Below, in pieces: positions 17,868 to 27,462 of a stretch of DNA of 64,000 nt. This stretch comes from Mycolicibacterium neoaurum VKM Ac-1815D. GTDB lineage: Bacteria; Actinomycetota; Actinomycetes; Mycobacteriales; Mycobacteriaceae. Positions within the stretch are counted from its first letter, which is position 1. Each line of letters opens with the position of its first letter. The notes beneath the pieces were generated by a model. That model was not told where the DNA came from. It did not search any database and saw only the letters and a list, made by a program, of their open reading frames with translations. A program made the translations under genes and the position numbers. Location: contig NC_023036.2 in NCBI RefSeq assembly GCF_000317305.3, forward strand, positions 4,588,001 to 4,652,000. The letters run 5' to 3'.

Positions 17868-18706
17868 CGGGCCGCGAACGCCCCCGGCGTCTGTCCGGTG
17901 ACGCGGCGGAAATCGCGGCTCAGGTGCGCCTCGTCGGCGTAGCCGAGATCGGCCGCCACCGCGGCCACGGTGGTGGCACCGGTGCGCAGCCGCCAGCTCG
18001 CGTCCTGGATGCGGCGCCGGCGCACCAGCCACTTCGGGCTCAGTCCGATCCGGTGCCGGGTCAGGCGTTGCAGACTGCGCTCGGAGATCCCGAACTGCGC
18101 ACACACATCGGCCACCCGGCTGACGTCGGGGTTGTCCTCGATATGGGCGACGATGTCGTTGACCGTGCGCCCCAGCTCGTCGACCGGGCCGAAGCGGCGC
18201 AGGAACGCGGCATAGCAGTCGACGGCCGCCGACTGTGCCCGCGGCGCGGCGGGATCATCCGCCATGATCGAACGGATCTGCTCGGTCAACGCGGCGCCCG
18301 CGGCACCGAGCTGGTCGGCGAGGTCGACGTGGGTGTCGGTCCACCGAGACACCGAGCCGCCGGTGATCAGCGTGCCCGCGGCCGGCTCGAACATGACCCC
18401 GGCGGCCCAGCCGTCCCCGGTCAGCGGGGTACCGGCCAATCCCGAGGCGGGCCCGTAGAAGCGGGCGTAGGTGTCGGTGATCACCATCAGGCACACCGGG
18501 TACTGCAGTACCTGTTGGGTGAAGGTCTGCCCCGCAGGCACCCGCCACACCGGGAACCAGAATCGCCGCACCAGACCGTCGAGATCGGTGGGCGCGGCCG
18601 GTCGAGCGATGTGGATGGCGGCGCGGTGTGCCGGGTCGAGCAGGTGCGCGGGTTCGTCGGCAACGGTGTTGTCGGGTCTGTCGGGTTTGTCCAATCCGCT
18701 CGCCAT
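17855..18706 (-). CDS. AraC-family transcriptional regulator
   Basis: About 283 residues from ATG 18706 (an ATG at 18730 would overlap the divergent gene's start; AGGCGG precedes 18706). The N-terminal part is a ligand-binding domain of the DUF6597 type (LVRRFWFPVWRVPAGQTFTQ, ARFYGPASGLAG). The C-terminal 100 residues hold the paired AraC helix-turn-helices (RVADVCAQFGISERSLQRLT and VAAVAADLGYADEAHLSRDF, then RRVTGQTPGAFA). It probably controls the divergent DinB-type gene. Ligand unknown. Confidence 0.85.
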   Translation of the reverse strand: MASGLDKPDRPDNTVADEPAHLLDPAHRAAIHIARPAAPTDLDGLVRRFWFPVWRVPAGQTFTQQVLQYPVCLMVITDTYARFYGPASGLAGTPLTGDGWAAGVMFEPAAGTLITGGSVSRWTDTHVDLADQLGAAGAALTEQIRSIMADDPAAPRAQSAAVDCYAAFLRRFGPVDELGRTVNDIVAHIEDNPDVSRVADVCAQFGISERSLQRLTRHRIGLSPKWLVRRRRIQDASWRLRTGATTVAAVAADLGYADEAHLSRDFRRVTGQTPGAFAARYAD

Positions 18707-18728
18707 CTCGCCGCCTAACGTCTGGCCC

Positions 18729-19280
18729 ATGACGGATTCGAGTGTTGCAGAAACCTATGCCGGCCTGGCCGACGGGATGGCAGGCGTGATCGCCTCGGTG
18801 ACCCCGCAGCAGTGGGACGCCGCCAGCGCCTGCGAGGGCTGGTCGGCCCGCGATGTAGTGGCTCATCTGATCGACACCCAGCGCGAGTTCTTCCAGCGTC
18901 ACGAATTCCCGCTGCCGACGCGACCGGATCTTGCCGATCCGGTGGCCGCCTGGTCCGCCCACACCGCCGCGATCGGCGAGATCCTGGCCGACCCGCGGGT
19001 GCCCGCACGCACATTCGACGGCCATTTCGGCCCGACCACCATCGGCGAGACCCTGCTGCGTTTCTACGGATTCGACCTGATCGCGCACCGCTGGGATATC
19101 GCCGCGGCGACCGATTCACGCTACCGATTCACCGACGGCGAACTGGATCGGTTGGAGGAGGGCATCGCCGCGTTCGGTGATGCCCTCCGCATGGAGGGTG
19201 TCTGCGGCCCGGCCGTCGAGGTCGGCCCCGACGCGGACCGGCAGACCCGGGTGCTCGCGGTGCTGGGCCGGCACGGCTGA
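18729..19280 (+). CDS. DinB-fold enzyme, mycothiol-dependent maleylpyruvate isomerase family (TIGR03086-like)
   Basis: A 183-residue four-helix protein. The pattern CEGWSARDVVAHLIDTQREF near residue 40 and DLIAHRWDIAAATD near 120 carries the histidines that bind the metal in the DinB/MDMPI superfamily. In actinomycetes such proteins use mycothiol as cofactor. The ATG at 18729 is only bases away from the AraC gene start, so the two share a control region. Substrate unknown. Confidence 0.75.
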   Translation: MTDSSVAETYAGLADGMAGVIASVTPQQWDAASACEGWSARDVVAHLIDTQREFFQRHEFPLPTRPDLADPVAAWSAHTAAIGEILADPRVPARTFDGHFGPTTIGETLLRFYGFDLIAHRWDIAAATDSRYRFTDGELDRLEEGIAAFGDALRMEGVCGPAVEVGPDADRQTRVLAVLGRHG

Positions 19281-19463
19281 CGGACACGCCGCCAGAGCGC
19301 TGGGACGAGATCGGCAGCAGGGTCGTCCGTGCGCGGCGCCACCGCTCATACCGCGACCCTCATGCCGATCTCGTCCGAGCAGGCGTGGGGGTATACCGGA
19401 CCAGGACGCGGTTTCCGACCGTTGCAACCACGTTGCAACGTGACTCAGATTACGGTTCTCCCC

Positions 19464-21341
19464 ATGTCCGGATACCGCGCGATCTTCGACGCCTCCATCT
19501 CCGACCCGGAGACGTTCTGGGCCGACGCCGCCAAGGCCGTCACCTGGACCAGGGAACCGCACCGGGTGCTCGACGACAGCAATCCGCCGTTCTACCGCTG
19601 GTTTCCCGACGGTGAGCTCAACACCTGCGCCAACGCGCTGGATCGACACATCGACGAACGCGGTGACCAGGCCGCGCTGATCTACGACTCGCCGGTGACC
19701 GGGACCAAGCGGACCTACACCTATCGCGAACTGCTCGAGGCGACCGCCCGGTTCGCCGGTGTGCTCAAGGGTCTGGGCGTCACCAAGGGCGACCGGGTGG
19801 TCATCTACATGCCGATGGTGCCCGAGGCGGTCATCGCCATGTTGGCCTGTGCCCGGCTCGGCGCGGTGCACTCGGTGGTGTTCGGCGGTTTCGCCGGCCA
19901 TGAGCTCGCGACCCGCATCGACGATGCCCGGCCGACCGTGGTGGTATCGGCCTCCTGCGGTATCGAGCCGACCCGCACCGTCGAGTACAAGCCGATGCTG
20001 GACACCGCGCTGGAACTGGCCGAGCACTCCACCCCGAAATGCGTGATCCTGCAGCGCGAGCAGCATCCGTGTGAGCTCGTGGCGGGCCGCGATATCGACT
20101 GGGCCGAGGCCATGGCGACGGCCGAGCCCGTCGACCCGGTGCCGGTGGCCGCGACCGACCCGCTCTATGTGCTCTACACCTCCGGCACGACCGGCAAGCC
20201 GAAGGGCATCGTCCGCGACAACGGCGGGCACGCGGTCGCGCTGTTGTGGACCATGCGCAACATCTACGACCTCAATCCCGGTGAGGTGTTCTGGGCCGCC
20301 TCCGATGTCGGCTGGGTGGTCGGGCATTCCTATATCGTCTATGCGCCACTGTTGTTCGGCGCCACAACGGTTCTCTACGAGGGCAAACCGGTCGGCACCC
20401 CCGACGCCGGCGCGTTCTGGCGGGTGGCCGCCGAGCACAAGGTGAAGGCGTTGTTCACCGCGCCGACCGCGATCCGGGCCATCAAGAAGGAGGACCCGGA
20501 CGCCCGCCATCTCGGCGACTATGACCTGTCCGGGCTGAAGTACCTGTTCCAGGCGGGCGAGCGGCTGGACCCGGGCACCTACGAGTGGGCCTCGGACAAG
20601 CTCGGCATCCCGATCATCGACCACTGGTGGCAGACCGAGACCGGGTGGGCCATCGCCGCCGATCCGATGGGCATCGAGCAGTTGCCCGTCAAACCGGGCT
20701 CGGCGACCGTACCGATGCCCGGCTACGACGTCAGGGTGGTACGCCCCGACGGGTCCGAATGCGATGCGGGCGAAGAGGGTTCGATCGTGGTGAAGCTGCC
20801 GCTGCCCCCCGGCACGCTACCGACCCTGTGGGGTGAGGACGACCGCTTCGTGTCGTCCTACCTGCGCGCGTTCGACGGCTACTACCTGACCGGCGACGGC
20901 GGGCACATCGACTCCGACGGCTACCTGTTCGTGGTCGGCCGCACCGATGACGTCATCAACGTGGCAGGACACCGGATGTCGACGGGGTCCATCGAAGCCG
21001 TGCTGGCCACCCATCCGGCGGTCGCCGAGTGCGCGGTGATCGGTGTGGCTGACGATCTCAAGGGGCAGGTACCGCGCGCGCTGGTGGTGCTCAAGTCCGG
21101 GTTCAGCGCCGACGGACTCGATACCGAACTGGTCGAGGCGGTTCGCAACGACATCGGTGCGGTCGCCAGCTTCAAGCTCGTGGATGTCGTTGCCGCGCTG
21201 CCCAAGACACGCTCGGGCAAGATCCTGCGCAAGACCATGCGGGGTATCGCCGACGGCAAGGACGAGCCGGTGCCCTCGACGATCGAGGATCCCTCGGTGC
21301 TGGAGGCACTCAAGCAGACCCTGCGTCCTCACCTCGGATAG
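19464..21341 (+). CDS. prpE: Propionyl-CoA synthetase (acetyl-CoA synthetase family)
   Basis: A 625-residue AMP-forming acyl-CoA synthetase that activates propionate (or acetate) with ATP and CoA. Seen: P-loop TSGTTGKPKG, then IVRDNGGHAVALLW, which is closer to PrpE than to Acs; WWQTETGW; YLTGDGGHIDSDGYLFVVGR; and the acetylatable Lys in RSGKILRKTMR near the C-terminus. ATG 19464 is chosen because the upstream extension to 19329 is not protein-like. The gene stands alone, convergent with the ABC transporter genes, whose frame overlaps its last 13 bp. Confidence 0.85.
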   Translation: MSGYRAIFDASISDPETFWADAAKAVTWTREPHRVLDDSNPPFYRWFPDGELNTCANALDRHIDERGDQAALIYDSPVTGTKRTYTYRELLEATARFAGVLKGLGVTKGDRVVIYMPMVPEAVIAMLACARLGAVHSVVFGGFAGHELATRIDDARPTVVVSASCGIEPTRTVEYKPMLDTALELAEHSTPKCVILQREQHPCELVAGRDIDWAEAMATAEPVDPVPVAATDPLYVLYTSGTTGKPKGIVRDNGGHAVALLWTMRNIYDLNPGEVFWAASDVGWVVGHSYIVYAPLLFGATTVLYEGKPVGTPDAGAFWRVAAEHKVKALFTAPTAIRAIKKEDPDARHLGDYDLSGLKYLFQAGERLDPGTYEWASDKLGIPIIDHWWQTETGWAIAADPMGIEQLPVKPGSATVPMPGYDVRVVRPDGSECDAGEEGSIVVKLPLPPGTLPTLWGEDDRFVSSYLRAFDGYYLTGDGGHIDSDGYLFVVGRTDDVINVAGHRMSTGSIEAVLATHPAVAECAVIGVADDLKGQVPRALVVLKSGFSADGLDTELVEAVRNDIGAVASFKLVDVVAALPKTRSGKILRKTMRGIADGKDEPVPSTIEDPSVLEALKQTLRPHLG

Positions 21342-22399
21342 GCCAGCATCGGCCCGTCCACCGCGAGTCCGACGCGTTGCCCGGCCGAACAGCTTTGGGT
21401 GGCGGGCAGGCGCAACACCAGTGCGGTCCCGTCGCCCAACACCACGTGCACACCGAGTTCCGCTCCGTAGAAACGGCATTCGGACACCACGGCCTGTGCG
21501 CCGCAGGCCGGGTCGACGACGTGCACCCGTTCGGGGCGCACCACCACCGTGACCGGTCCATCGGCCGGCGCGACCTCCGGCCGGTGCGTTCCCAGTGCGC
21601 AGGTGAGTATGCCGCCGCGGATATCGCCGTCGAGTTCGACGGTGCCACCGACGAATCGGGCCACCTCCAGATTCACCGGCCGGTCATACAGCTGCGCCGG
21701 TGGCCCGTGCTGGGCCACCCGCCCGGCGATCAGCAAGGCCACCGAGTCCGCCAGCGATAGCGCCTCGGCCTGATCGTGGGTCACCAGCAGCGCGGTCGTC
21801 TGTGTCGCGCGCAGAATGGTGGCGATCTCCTCGCGGACGCGCACCCGCAGCCCGGCATCGAGTGCGGCGAACGGCTCGTCGAGCAGCAGCACGCTGGGTT
21901 CGGCGGCCAACGCGCGCGCCAGTGCCACGCGCTGTTGCTGGCCGCCGGAGAGCTGATGTGGCCGGGCGTCGGCGAGGCCGTCCAGGCCGACCACGCCCAG
22001 CCAGTGTTCGGCGATGGCGGTATCGGATCGGCGCGCGCGGGGCAGGCCGAAGGTGACGTTTCGCCCCACACTCAGCTGCGGGAACAGCGCACCCTCCTGC
22101 GGCATCAGTCCCACCCGCCTGCGGTGGGCTGGTACCGAGCCGTCGCGGCGGCCGGTGCCCGCACCCACCACCGGCACACCGCCCACGCTCACCGCACCGC
22201 GGTCGGGCTCCTCGAATCCGGCGATGATGCGCAGCAGCGTGGTCTTACCGCATCCCGACGGCCCGAGAACCGCGGTGATGTGGCCGTTCGGCACCTCCAG
22301 ATCGATCCCGTCCAGGACGGTGCGCTCCACGAAGGATTTGGTGACCCCCTCGACCCTGATGCCACTGGGTAACCCGGTCGCCGGCTCAGTCACGGCCAT
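21329..22399 (-). CDS. Fe3+ ABC transporter ATP-binding protein (FbpC-like)
   Basis: 356 residues from ATG 22399. Walker A GPSGCGKTT, Q-loop (LMPQEGALFPQL), signature LSGGQQQRVALARAL, Walker B VLLLDEPFAALD, switch His (LVTHDQAEALSLAD), then a TOBE-like C-terminal domain (VRPERVHVVDP). It energises the permease encoded just upstream, whose 3' end it overlaps by 14 nt. The same-direction substrate-binding protein of the ferric type supports iron as substrate. Confidence 0.85.
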   Translation of the reverse strand: MAVTEPATGLPSGIRVEGVTKSFVERTVLDGIDLEVPNGHITAVLGPSGCGKTTLLRIIAGFEEPDRGAVSVGGVPVVGAGTGRRDGSVPAHRRRVGLMPQEGALFPQLSVGRNVTFGLPRARRSDTAIAEHWLGVVGLDGLADARPHQLSGGQQQRVALARALAAEPSVLLLDEPFAALDAGLRVRVREEIATILRATQTTALLVTHDQAEALSLADSVALLIAGRVAQHGPPAQLYDRPVNLEVARFVGGTVELDGDIRGGILTCALGTHRPEVAPADGPVTVVVRPERVHVVDPACGAQAVVSECRFYGAELGVHVVLGDGTALVLRLPATQSCSAGQRVGLAVDGPMLAYPR

Positions 22400-23900
22400 C
22401 TCCGGTACCGATGTCGGCGCTCCACAGGCCGAGGACGGCGGTGGGGATGGCGGCGAACACGAACAGCGCGGCGGCATACGGTGCGGCGGCCGCGTAATCG
22501 CTGACGAAGCTGTGTCCCCACAGCTGGGTGGCCAGTGTGCTGGTCCCGGTGGGATGCAAGAGCAGGGTGACGGGAAGCTCCTTCATACAGGTCAGCAGCA
22601 CCAGGGCGGCACCGGCCGCGACGGCGGGCGCCGCGCCGCGGGCGGTGACGGTGCAGAACGCGGCAAGTGGGCTGCGGCCCAGCGATCGGGCCACCTCCTC
22701 CAGCCGGATGGGTGCGGCTTCCACCGCCGAGCGGATCGACCCGACGGCCAGCGGCACGAACAACACCGCGTAGGCCAGGATCAGCAGCGGCTCACGCTGA
22801 TAGATGGGGCGCAACAACAACACCCCGACCGAGACCATGGCGATCGCCACGACGATCGAGGGCAGCCCGTGGGACAGGTAGGCCGCCCCCTCGAGCATCC
22901 GGGTGGTGCGGGTGCGGTACCGCGCGGCGAGCACGCCGAGCGGCAGGGCGGCCGCGGTGCACACCACCGCGGCGACGCCGGACAACCAGACCGTCGCGCC
23001 GAGTGCAGACCACCACCGCTGCGCGTCGAAACGCACACCGCCGGCCAGTAACCAGTCCCCCAACGCGACGAACGGGACGATCAGGGCCGCGGTCAGCACC
23101 ACCGCCACCGGCAACCACGCGAGAACCGTCCAGCGCCCGAGGCGATTGACCGGCGCCGGCCGCGGCGCGCCCGATCCGATCCGCGAGGCGGCCGCCCGGC
23201 CGCGCGCCCGGTGCTCGGCCAGCACCAGCGCGACCGCCAGGACCAACAGCACCAATGACAGCACCGCCGCCCTGGCCGGATTGAATCCCGATCGGTAGGA
23301 CCCGTAGATGACCCAGGTGAAGGCTTCGTACCGCATCGCCGCGACCGCCCCGAAGTCACTGAGAACGTAGAGCGCCACCAGCAGCGCCCCGGCGGCGATG
23401 GCCGCCCGGGCCTGCCGCAGGGTGACGCGGCACAACACGGCAAAACCGTTGAGCCCCAACGACCTCGCCACCTCCTCTTGGGCCGGGTCGCTGCGCGCCA
23501 GCGCGGCCAGGGTGGGCATCATGATCAGCGGATAGCTCACCAGCGTCAGGACCAGCGCGGCGCCCCAGAAGCCGGCGATACCGGGGACGGTGGACACCCA
23601 CAGGTAGCTCAGCAGATAACTCGGCATGGCCAACGGCAACGTCAGGGCGATCGTCAGCGCCCGGCGCGCCGGGATATCGGTGCGCCTGATCAGCACCGCG
23701 AACCCGAGGCCGAGCACCACACAGGCGACGGTGACGACGACCACCAACAGCGCCGACCGCCCCACCAGTGCCGCGGTGCGCGGCTGGATCAATTCGCGGA
23801 CAACGAATCCGAGACCGCGCTCGTTGGCGCGTTGAGCCAGATACCACAGCGGCAACAGCAACCCGGCCACGACGACGGCGGCCGCGGCCACCAGTGTCAT
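22386..23900 (-). CDS. Fe3+ ABC transporter permease (FbpB-like, fused two-module type)
   Basis: A 504-residue polytopic protein with about 12 hydrophobic segments in two homologous halves, each ending in an EAA loop (EEVARSLGLNGFAVLCRVTLRQA and EEVARSLGRSPLAAFCTVT). This duplicated form is typical of ferric-iron (FutB/FbpB) permeases. It is the middle gene of binding protein - permease - ATPase, with 41 nt to the upstream gene and an overlap with the downstream gene. Confidence 0.85.
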   Translation of the reverse strand: MTLVAAAAVVVAGLLLPLWYLAQRANERGLGFVVRELIQPRTAALVGRSALLVVVVTVACVVLGLGFAVLIRRTDIPARRALTIALTLPLAMPSYLLSYLWVSTVPGIAGFWGAALVLTLVSYPLIMMPTLAALARSDPAQEEVARSLGLNGFAVLCRVTLRQARAAIAAGALLVALYVLSDFGAVAAMRYEAFTWVIYGSYRSGFNPARAAVLSLVLLVLAVALVLAEHRARGRAAASRIGSGAPRPAPVNRLGRWTVLAWLPVAVVLTAALIVPFVALGDWLLAGGVRFDAQRWWSALGATVWLSGVAAVVCTAAALPLGVLAARYRTRTTRMLEGAAYLSHGLPSIVVAIAMVSVGVLLLRPIYQREPLLILAYAVLFVPLAVGSIRSAVEAAPIRLEEVARSLGRSPLAAFCTVTARGAAPAVAAGAALVLLTCMKELPVTLLLHPTGTSTLATQLWGHSFVSDYAAAAPYAAALFVFAAIPTAVLGLWSADIGTGDGRD

Positions 23901-23941
23901 CGGTGCCCGCGGCCGCCCGTCGCGGCGCGATCTGATCAGGT

Positions 23942-25000
23942 TCAGTTGGTGAGCAGCCCGGTCTCGACCAGCAGCTCCTGCGTCGTCTCGACATCGTCGA
24001 GTTGCGAGAGATCGACGGCGGGAGGCTGCAACTGGGCCAGCGGGGGCAGCGCCGCGCTGGGCGTGACACCCTCGACCAACGGGTATTCGGCGGTCTCGGT
24101 CGCGAAGTACTCCTGCGCGGCGGTGCCGACCAGGTAGGCGGCGAATTCGTTGGCCTGCTCGGCGTGCGGCGCGGACTTCAGCACACCGACCCCGGCCACG
24201 TTCACCAATCCGCCCGGATCCCCGGCGGCCATGTACTGGTTCTTGGCGACGACGTCGTCGGCGGAGGTGCTGTCGATCAACTCGTAGAGGTAATAGTGAT
24301 TGGTCAGACCCATGGGCAGCTCGCCGGAGTTGATCGCGTCACGCATCGGTCCGTTACCCTCGAACGCGCGAGGATCCTGTGCCGCAAAGGCTTCCAGCCA
24401 GTCCTTGGCACCCTGCTCACCGCGCAGGACCCGCAGACCGGTGACGAACGACTGCCAGGATGCGTTGCTCGGCGCGTAGCCGATCTTGCCTCGCCACTGC
24501 GGGTCGAGCAGGCCGTCGATCGTATCGGGCACGGTGGGGGCCAGCTCCGGGTTGTAGGTGAGCACCCGGGCCCGGCCCGACACCCCGACCCACGTCCCGT
24601 CGGCCGCCGAGTACGCCGCGGGCACGGCCGCCAGCGTCTCGGCTTCGATGGGCGCGAACAGTCCGGCCGCCGAGACCGCCCCCAGCGCACCGGCATCCTG
24701 GGAGAGGAACACATCGGCCGGTGACGCGTCACCCTCGGTGATCAGCTGTGCGGCAAGCTCTCCGGATCCGGCGTAGCGCACCTCGACGCCGATACCGGTG
24801 GCCTCGGTGAAGCGTTCCAGCAGCGGGCCGACCAGATCCTCACTGCGACCCGAGTACACCACCAGCTGATCGCTCGCGCCGGCCTGCGCACCGTCGGATT
24901 GCCCGGAGTCCGAGCCACATGCGGTCAGCGCCACGGCGAGCGCGGCGGCTCCGGCCAGTGCGGTGGCTTTGGCGGCCATACGAAATCTCTTCACCGACAT
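23942..25000 (-). CDS. Fe3+ ABC transporter substrate-binding lipoprotein (FbpA-like)
   Basis: A 352-residue periplasmic-binding protein with a lipoprotein signal (LAVALTACGS, Cys about 28). The mature region starts LVVYSGRSEDLVGPLLERFT, the usual ferric-binding protein opening, and contains PADVFLSQDAGALG, WRGKIGYAPSNASWQSF and GLTNHYYLYEL, whose tyrosine pair matches the Fe3+-ligand position in the family. A 19-bp IdeR-like site lies 45-63 bp upstream. ATG 25000 has a poor ribosome site; ATG 24979 is possible and would still leave a signal peptide. Confidence 0.88.
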   Translation of the reverse strand: MSVKRFRMAAKATALAGAAALAVALTACGSDSGQSDGAQAGASDQLVVYSGRSEDLVGPLLERFTEATGIGVEVRYAGSGELAAQLITEGDASPADVFLSQDAGALGAVSAAGLFAPIEAETLAAVPAAYSAADGTWVGVSGRARVLTYNPELAPTVPDTIDGLLDPQWRGKIGYAPSNASWQSFVTGLRVLRGEQGAKDWLEAFAAQDPRAFEGNGPMRDAINSGELPMGLTNHYYLYELIDSTSADDVVAKNQYMAAGDPGGLVNVAGVGVLKSAPHAEQANEFAAYLVGTAAQEYFATETAEYPLVEGVTPSAALPPLAQLQPPAVDLSQLDDVETTQELLVETGLLTN

Positions 25001-25044
25001 ATGGGCGCAGTGCCACCTTTCGTGGAAAGCCGATCACGGTTGAA

Positions 25045-25063
25045 CATGGCTAGCCTATCCGAA
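25045..25063 (-). promoter_or_regulatory. Candidate IdeR (iron repressor) box upstream of the Fe3+ transporter
   Basis: The minus strand reads TTCGGATAGGCTAGCCATG, matching 13 of 19 positions of the IdeR/DtxR consensus TTAGGTTAGGCTAACCTAA, with the central TAGGCTA core intact. It lies 45 bp from the transporter's first ATG, where a repressor would block the promoter under iron-replete conditions. Confidence 0.6.
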
Positions 25064-25112
25064 CAAGTGGTTCGTTCCTGAGTGCTTTCTCAGCCGGCCG
25101 TCGCCCGCCGGA

Positions 25113-27038
25113 TCAGGCGCGACAGCGACTTTCGGCGCCACCGCGTGACTGGCGAACGGCCATGAACCAGGCCCTGTCTCGTAGCAGACGCAGTCCGTTG
25201 AGCGCGACGATGACGGTCGATCCCTCATGCCCGGCGACACCCAGCGGCAGCGGCAGATGCCAGAACAGGTCCCACACCACCAGCACCGCAATGAAGCTCG
25301 CGGCGATGACGAGATTCGCGAACACCACCCGCCGCGCCCGCCGGGCCAGCGCCAGTGCGGCGGGGATGGTCGCCAGGTCATCACGCACCGTGATCGCATC
25401 CGCGGTCTGTAGCGTGACGTCGGAACCGCTGCGGCCCATGGCAATCGAGACATGAGCTGCGGCCATGGCCGGAGCGTCGTTGACACCGTCGCCGACGACC
25501 AGGACCCGCTCGGCGCGTGCGCGCACCGCGGCGACCTTCTGGTCGGGAAGCAGCTCGGCACGAACCTCCATGCCGAGTTCATCGCCCAGTCGCGCGGCGG
25601 CACAACGGTTGTCACCGGTCAACAGCAGCGGTACACGCCCGGTGCACCGATGCAGATCGGCGACGACATCGGCGGCACTCTGGCGCACCGTGTCGCGCAA
25701 TCCGATCACCCCGGCACACTCACCGTCGACGGTCACCACCACCGCGGTGGCACCCGCGGACTCCAGCGCGGCCACCGACTCCGGCGCAGGCCCGCCGAGC
25801 GCGGCCGGACTCACCACCTCGACCCGCCGCCCGCCCACCAGCGCGCTGACACCGCGACCCGGGAGCGCGCGGAACCGGGTCACGGGCGCGATCGGCAGTG
25901 CCCGTTCGCGCGCCGCTGCCACGATGGCCCTACCCAGCGGGTGCTCGCTGAGTTGTTCGGCGGCCGCCGCGAGGGCGAGCACCGTCTCCGGCGGCTCGCC
26001 GACCACCCTCGGACGGCCGGTGGTCAGCGTTCCGGTCTTGTCGAAGGCGACGGCCTGGACGGTGGCCAGTCGCTCCATCACCACGGCCGATTTCACCAGC
26101 ACCCCGTGCCTGCCGGCGGTGGCGATGGCCGACAGCAGCGGCGGCATGGTCGCCAGCACCAGCGCGCACGGGGAGGCCACGATCATGAACGTCATCGCCC
26201 GCAGCAGCGCGCTGCGCAGGTCCGCCCCGAACAGCAGCGGGACCGTGAACAACGCGAGGGTGGCGCCGACCATCACCATCGAATACCGCTGTTCGATCTT
26301 CTCGATGAACAGCTGCGTGCGCGCCTTGGTCGCCGAGGCCTGTCCCACCATCGCCACGATGCGCGCCACCACACTGTCGGACGGATCGCGGACGACCTCG
26401 GCGGCCAGGGCACCCGTGCCGTTCAGCGTGCCCGCGAAGATCTCGTCGCCGACGTGCACCGCCACCGGCAGCGGTTCGCCGGTGATGCCGGCCTGGTCGA
26501 CATCGCTGGCACCCTCGATCACGGTGGCATCGGCGGACACCCGTTCCCCGGGCCGGACAAGGATGCGGTCACCGACCCGAAGCTCCGATACCGGCACCTC
26601 GGTCTCGACGCCGCGGTCGACGCGCACGGCGCGCTCGGGCGCGAGGTCGAGCAGGGCCCGCACCGAGTCCTCGGTGCGCCGGGTGGCGACGTCTTCGAGG
26701 GCACCGGAGGTCGCGAAGATGACGATCAACAGCGCACCATCGAAAACCTGGCCGATGGCGGCGGCACCGAGGGCGGCAAGCACCATCAGCAGATCCACAT
26801 CGAGCCGACGCCTTCGCAGCGCGGTCAGCCCGTCGACGGCCGACTGCCAACCGCCGGCCAGGTAGCACGCGAGATAGGCCGTCCACCAGACCATTTCGGG
26901 TGCACCGCCGAGCTGCAAGATCAGCCCGGCAAGGAAGAACATGAGCGCCCCCACCGCCCAGCGCACCGACTCCAGCGACCACGCCGTACGGCGCCGCTGG
27001 GCACCGATCGACCTTTCCACACGCTCCACCCCGATCAT
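25113..27038 (-). CDS. ctpJ: Metal-efflux P1B4-type ATPase (CtpJ/NmtA-like, Co2+/Ni2+)
   Basis: 641 residues from ATG 27038 (the frame extends to TTG 27053). No N-terminal metal-binding domain, which is usual for P1B4 pumps. Seen: TGEP actuator motif (the more usual form is TGES), transmembrane metal site SPC (IVASPCALVLA), DKTGT, VVGDGVNDAPAM, and near the C-terminus HEGSTVIVALNGLRLL, the second P1B4 signature. It is divergent from an NmtR homologue, as ctpJ is in M. tuberculosis, where NmtR represses it and the pump exports cobalt. Substrate is inferred from this pairing. Confidence 0.85.
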   Translation of the reverse strand: MIGVERVERSIGAQRRRTAWSLESVRWAVGALMFFLAGLILQLGGAPEMVWWTAYLACYLAGGWQSAVDGLTALRRRRLDVDLLMVLAALGAAAIGQVFDGALLIVIFATSGALEDVATRRTEDSVRALLDLAPERAVRVDRGVETEVPVSELRVGDRILVRPGERVSADATVIEGASDVDQAGITGEPLPVAVHVGDEIFAGTLNGTGALAAEVVRDPSDSVVARIVAMVGQASATKARTQLFIEKIEQRYSMVMVGATLALFTVPLLFGADLRSALLRAMTFMIVASPCALVLATMPPLLSAIATAGRHGVLVKSAVVMERLATVQAVAFDKTGTLTTGRPRVVGEPPETVLALAAAAEQLSEHPLGRAIVAAARERALPIAPVTRFRALPGRGVSALVGGRRVEVVSPAALGGPAPESVAALESAGATAVVVTVDGECAGVIGLRDTVRQSAADVVADLHRCTGRVPLLLTGDNRCAAARLGDELGMEVRAELLPDQKVAAVRARAERVLVVGDGVNDAPAMAAAHVSIAMGRSGSDVTLQTADAITVRDDLATIPAALALARRARRVVFANLVIAASFIAVLVVWDLFWHLPLPLGVAGHEGSTVIVALNGLRLLRDRAWFMAVRQSRGGAESRCRA

Positions 27039-27045
27039 CACCCAC

Positions 27046-27081
27046 ACATACAAACATGTAAAGTTCTACATGTCTAAATGT
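27046..27081. promoter_or_regulatory. NmtR operator: long dyad between ctpJ and nmtR
   Basis: A perfect 7-bp inverted repeat ACATGTA - AAGTTC - TACATGT at 27054-27073 lies inside a longer imperfect dyad (15-bp arms 27046-27060 and 27067-27081, 12 of 15 pairs matching). It fills most of the 70-bp gap between the two divergent starts, as expected for an ArsR/SmtB repressor controlling both genes. Confidence 0.75.
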
Positions 27082-27108
27082 CTGGGTGGCGCGTGGTTCA
27101 ATGAGCGC

Positions 27109-27462
27109 ATGGGACACGGAGTCGAGGGACGCACACCGCCGGTGGCATCACTCGACGCCGCCGCCGCGGTCAAGGTCGCCGAGACACTGCAGGCGCTGGC
27201 CTCCCCCAACCGGCTGCTGATCCTCACCCGGCTGCGCCAGGCGCCGTGCACGGTCACCGAACTATCCGGCGCCGTCGGCATGGAGCAATCGGCGGTGTCC
27301 AACCAACTTCGCCTGCTGCGCGCGCTGGGCCTGGTCGCCGGAGATCGCGCCGGGCGCAACATCATCTACCGGCTGTACGACGCACACGTGGCGCAGCTAC
27401 TCGACGAGGCCGTCTACCACATCGAACACCTACGCCTCGGGGCCCGCGACGACACCGCATGA
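27109..27462 (+). CDS. nmtR: ArsR/SmtB-family nickel/cobalt sensor NmtR
   Basis: A 117-residue winged-helix repressor. ATG 27109 gives the N-terminus MGHGVEGR, identical to what I recall for M. tuberculosis NmtR, whose Gly2 and His3 take part in Ni binding. The recognition helix is EQSAVSNQLRLLRALGLV. The alpha-5 metal ligands are all present at the NmtR positions: D91, H93, H104 and H107. H109 of NmtR is Arg here. Metal binding should release the repressor from the dyad upstream and switch on ctpJ. The long frame that begins at 26941 is not part of the gene. Confidence 0.93.
   Translation: MGHGVEGRTPPVASLDAAAAVKVAETLQALASPNRLLILTRLRQAPCTVTELSGAVGMEQSAVSNQLRLLRALGLVAGDRAGRNIIYRLYDAHVAQLLDEAVYHIEHLRLGARDDTA

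Noticed and set aside
25452..27077. 541-codon plus-strand frame opposite the ctpJ gene
   Set aside because: Antisense shadow of a P-type ATPase; no motif and no ribosome site.
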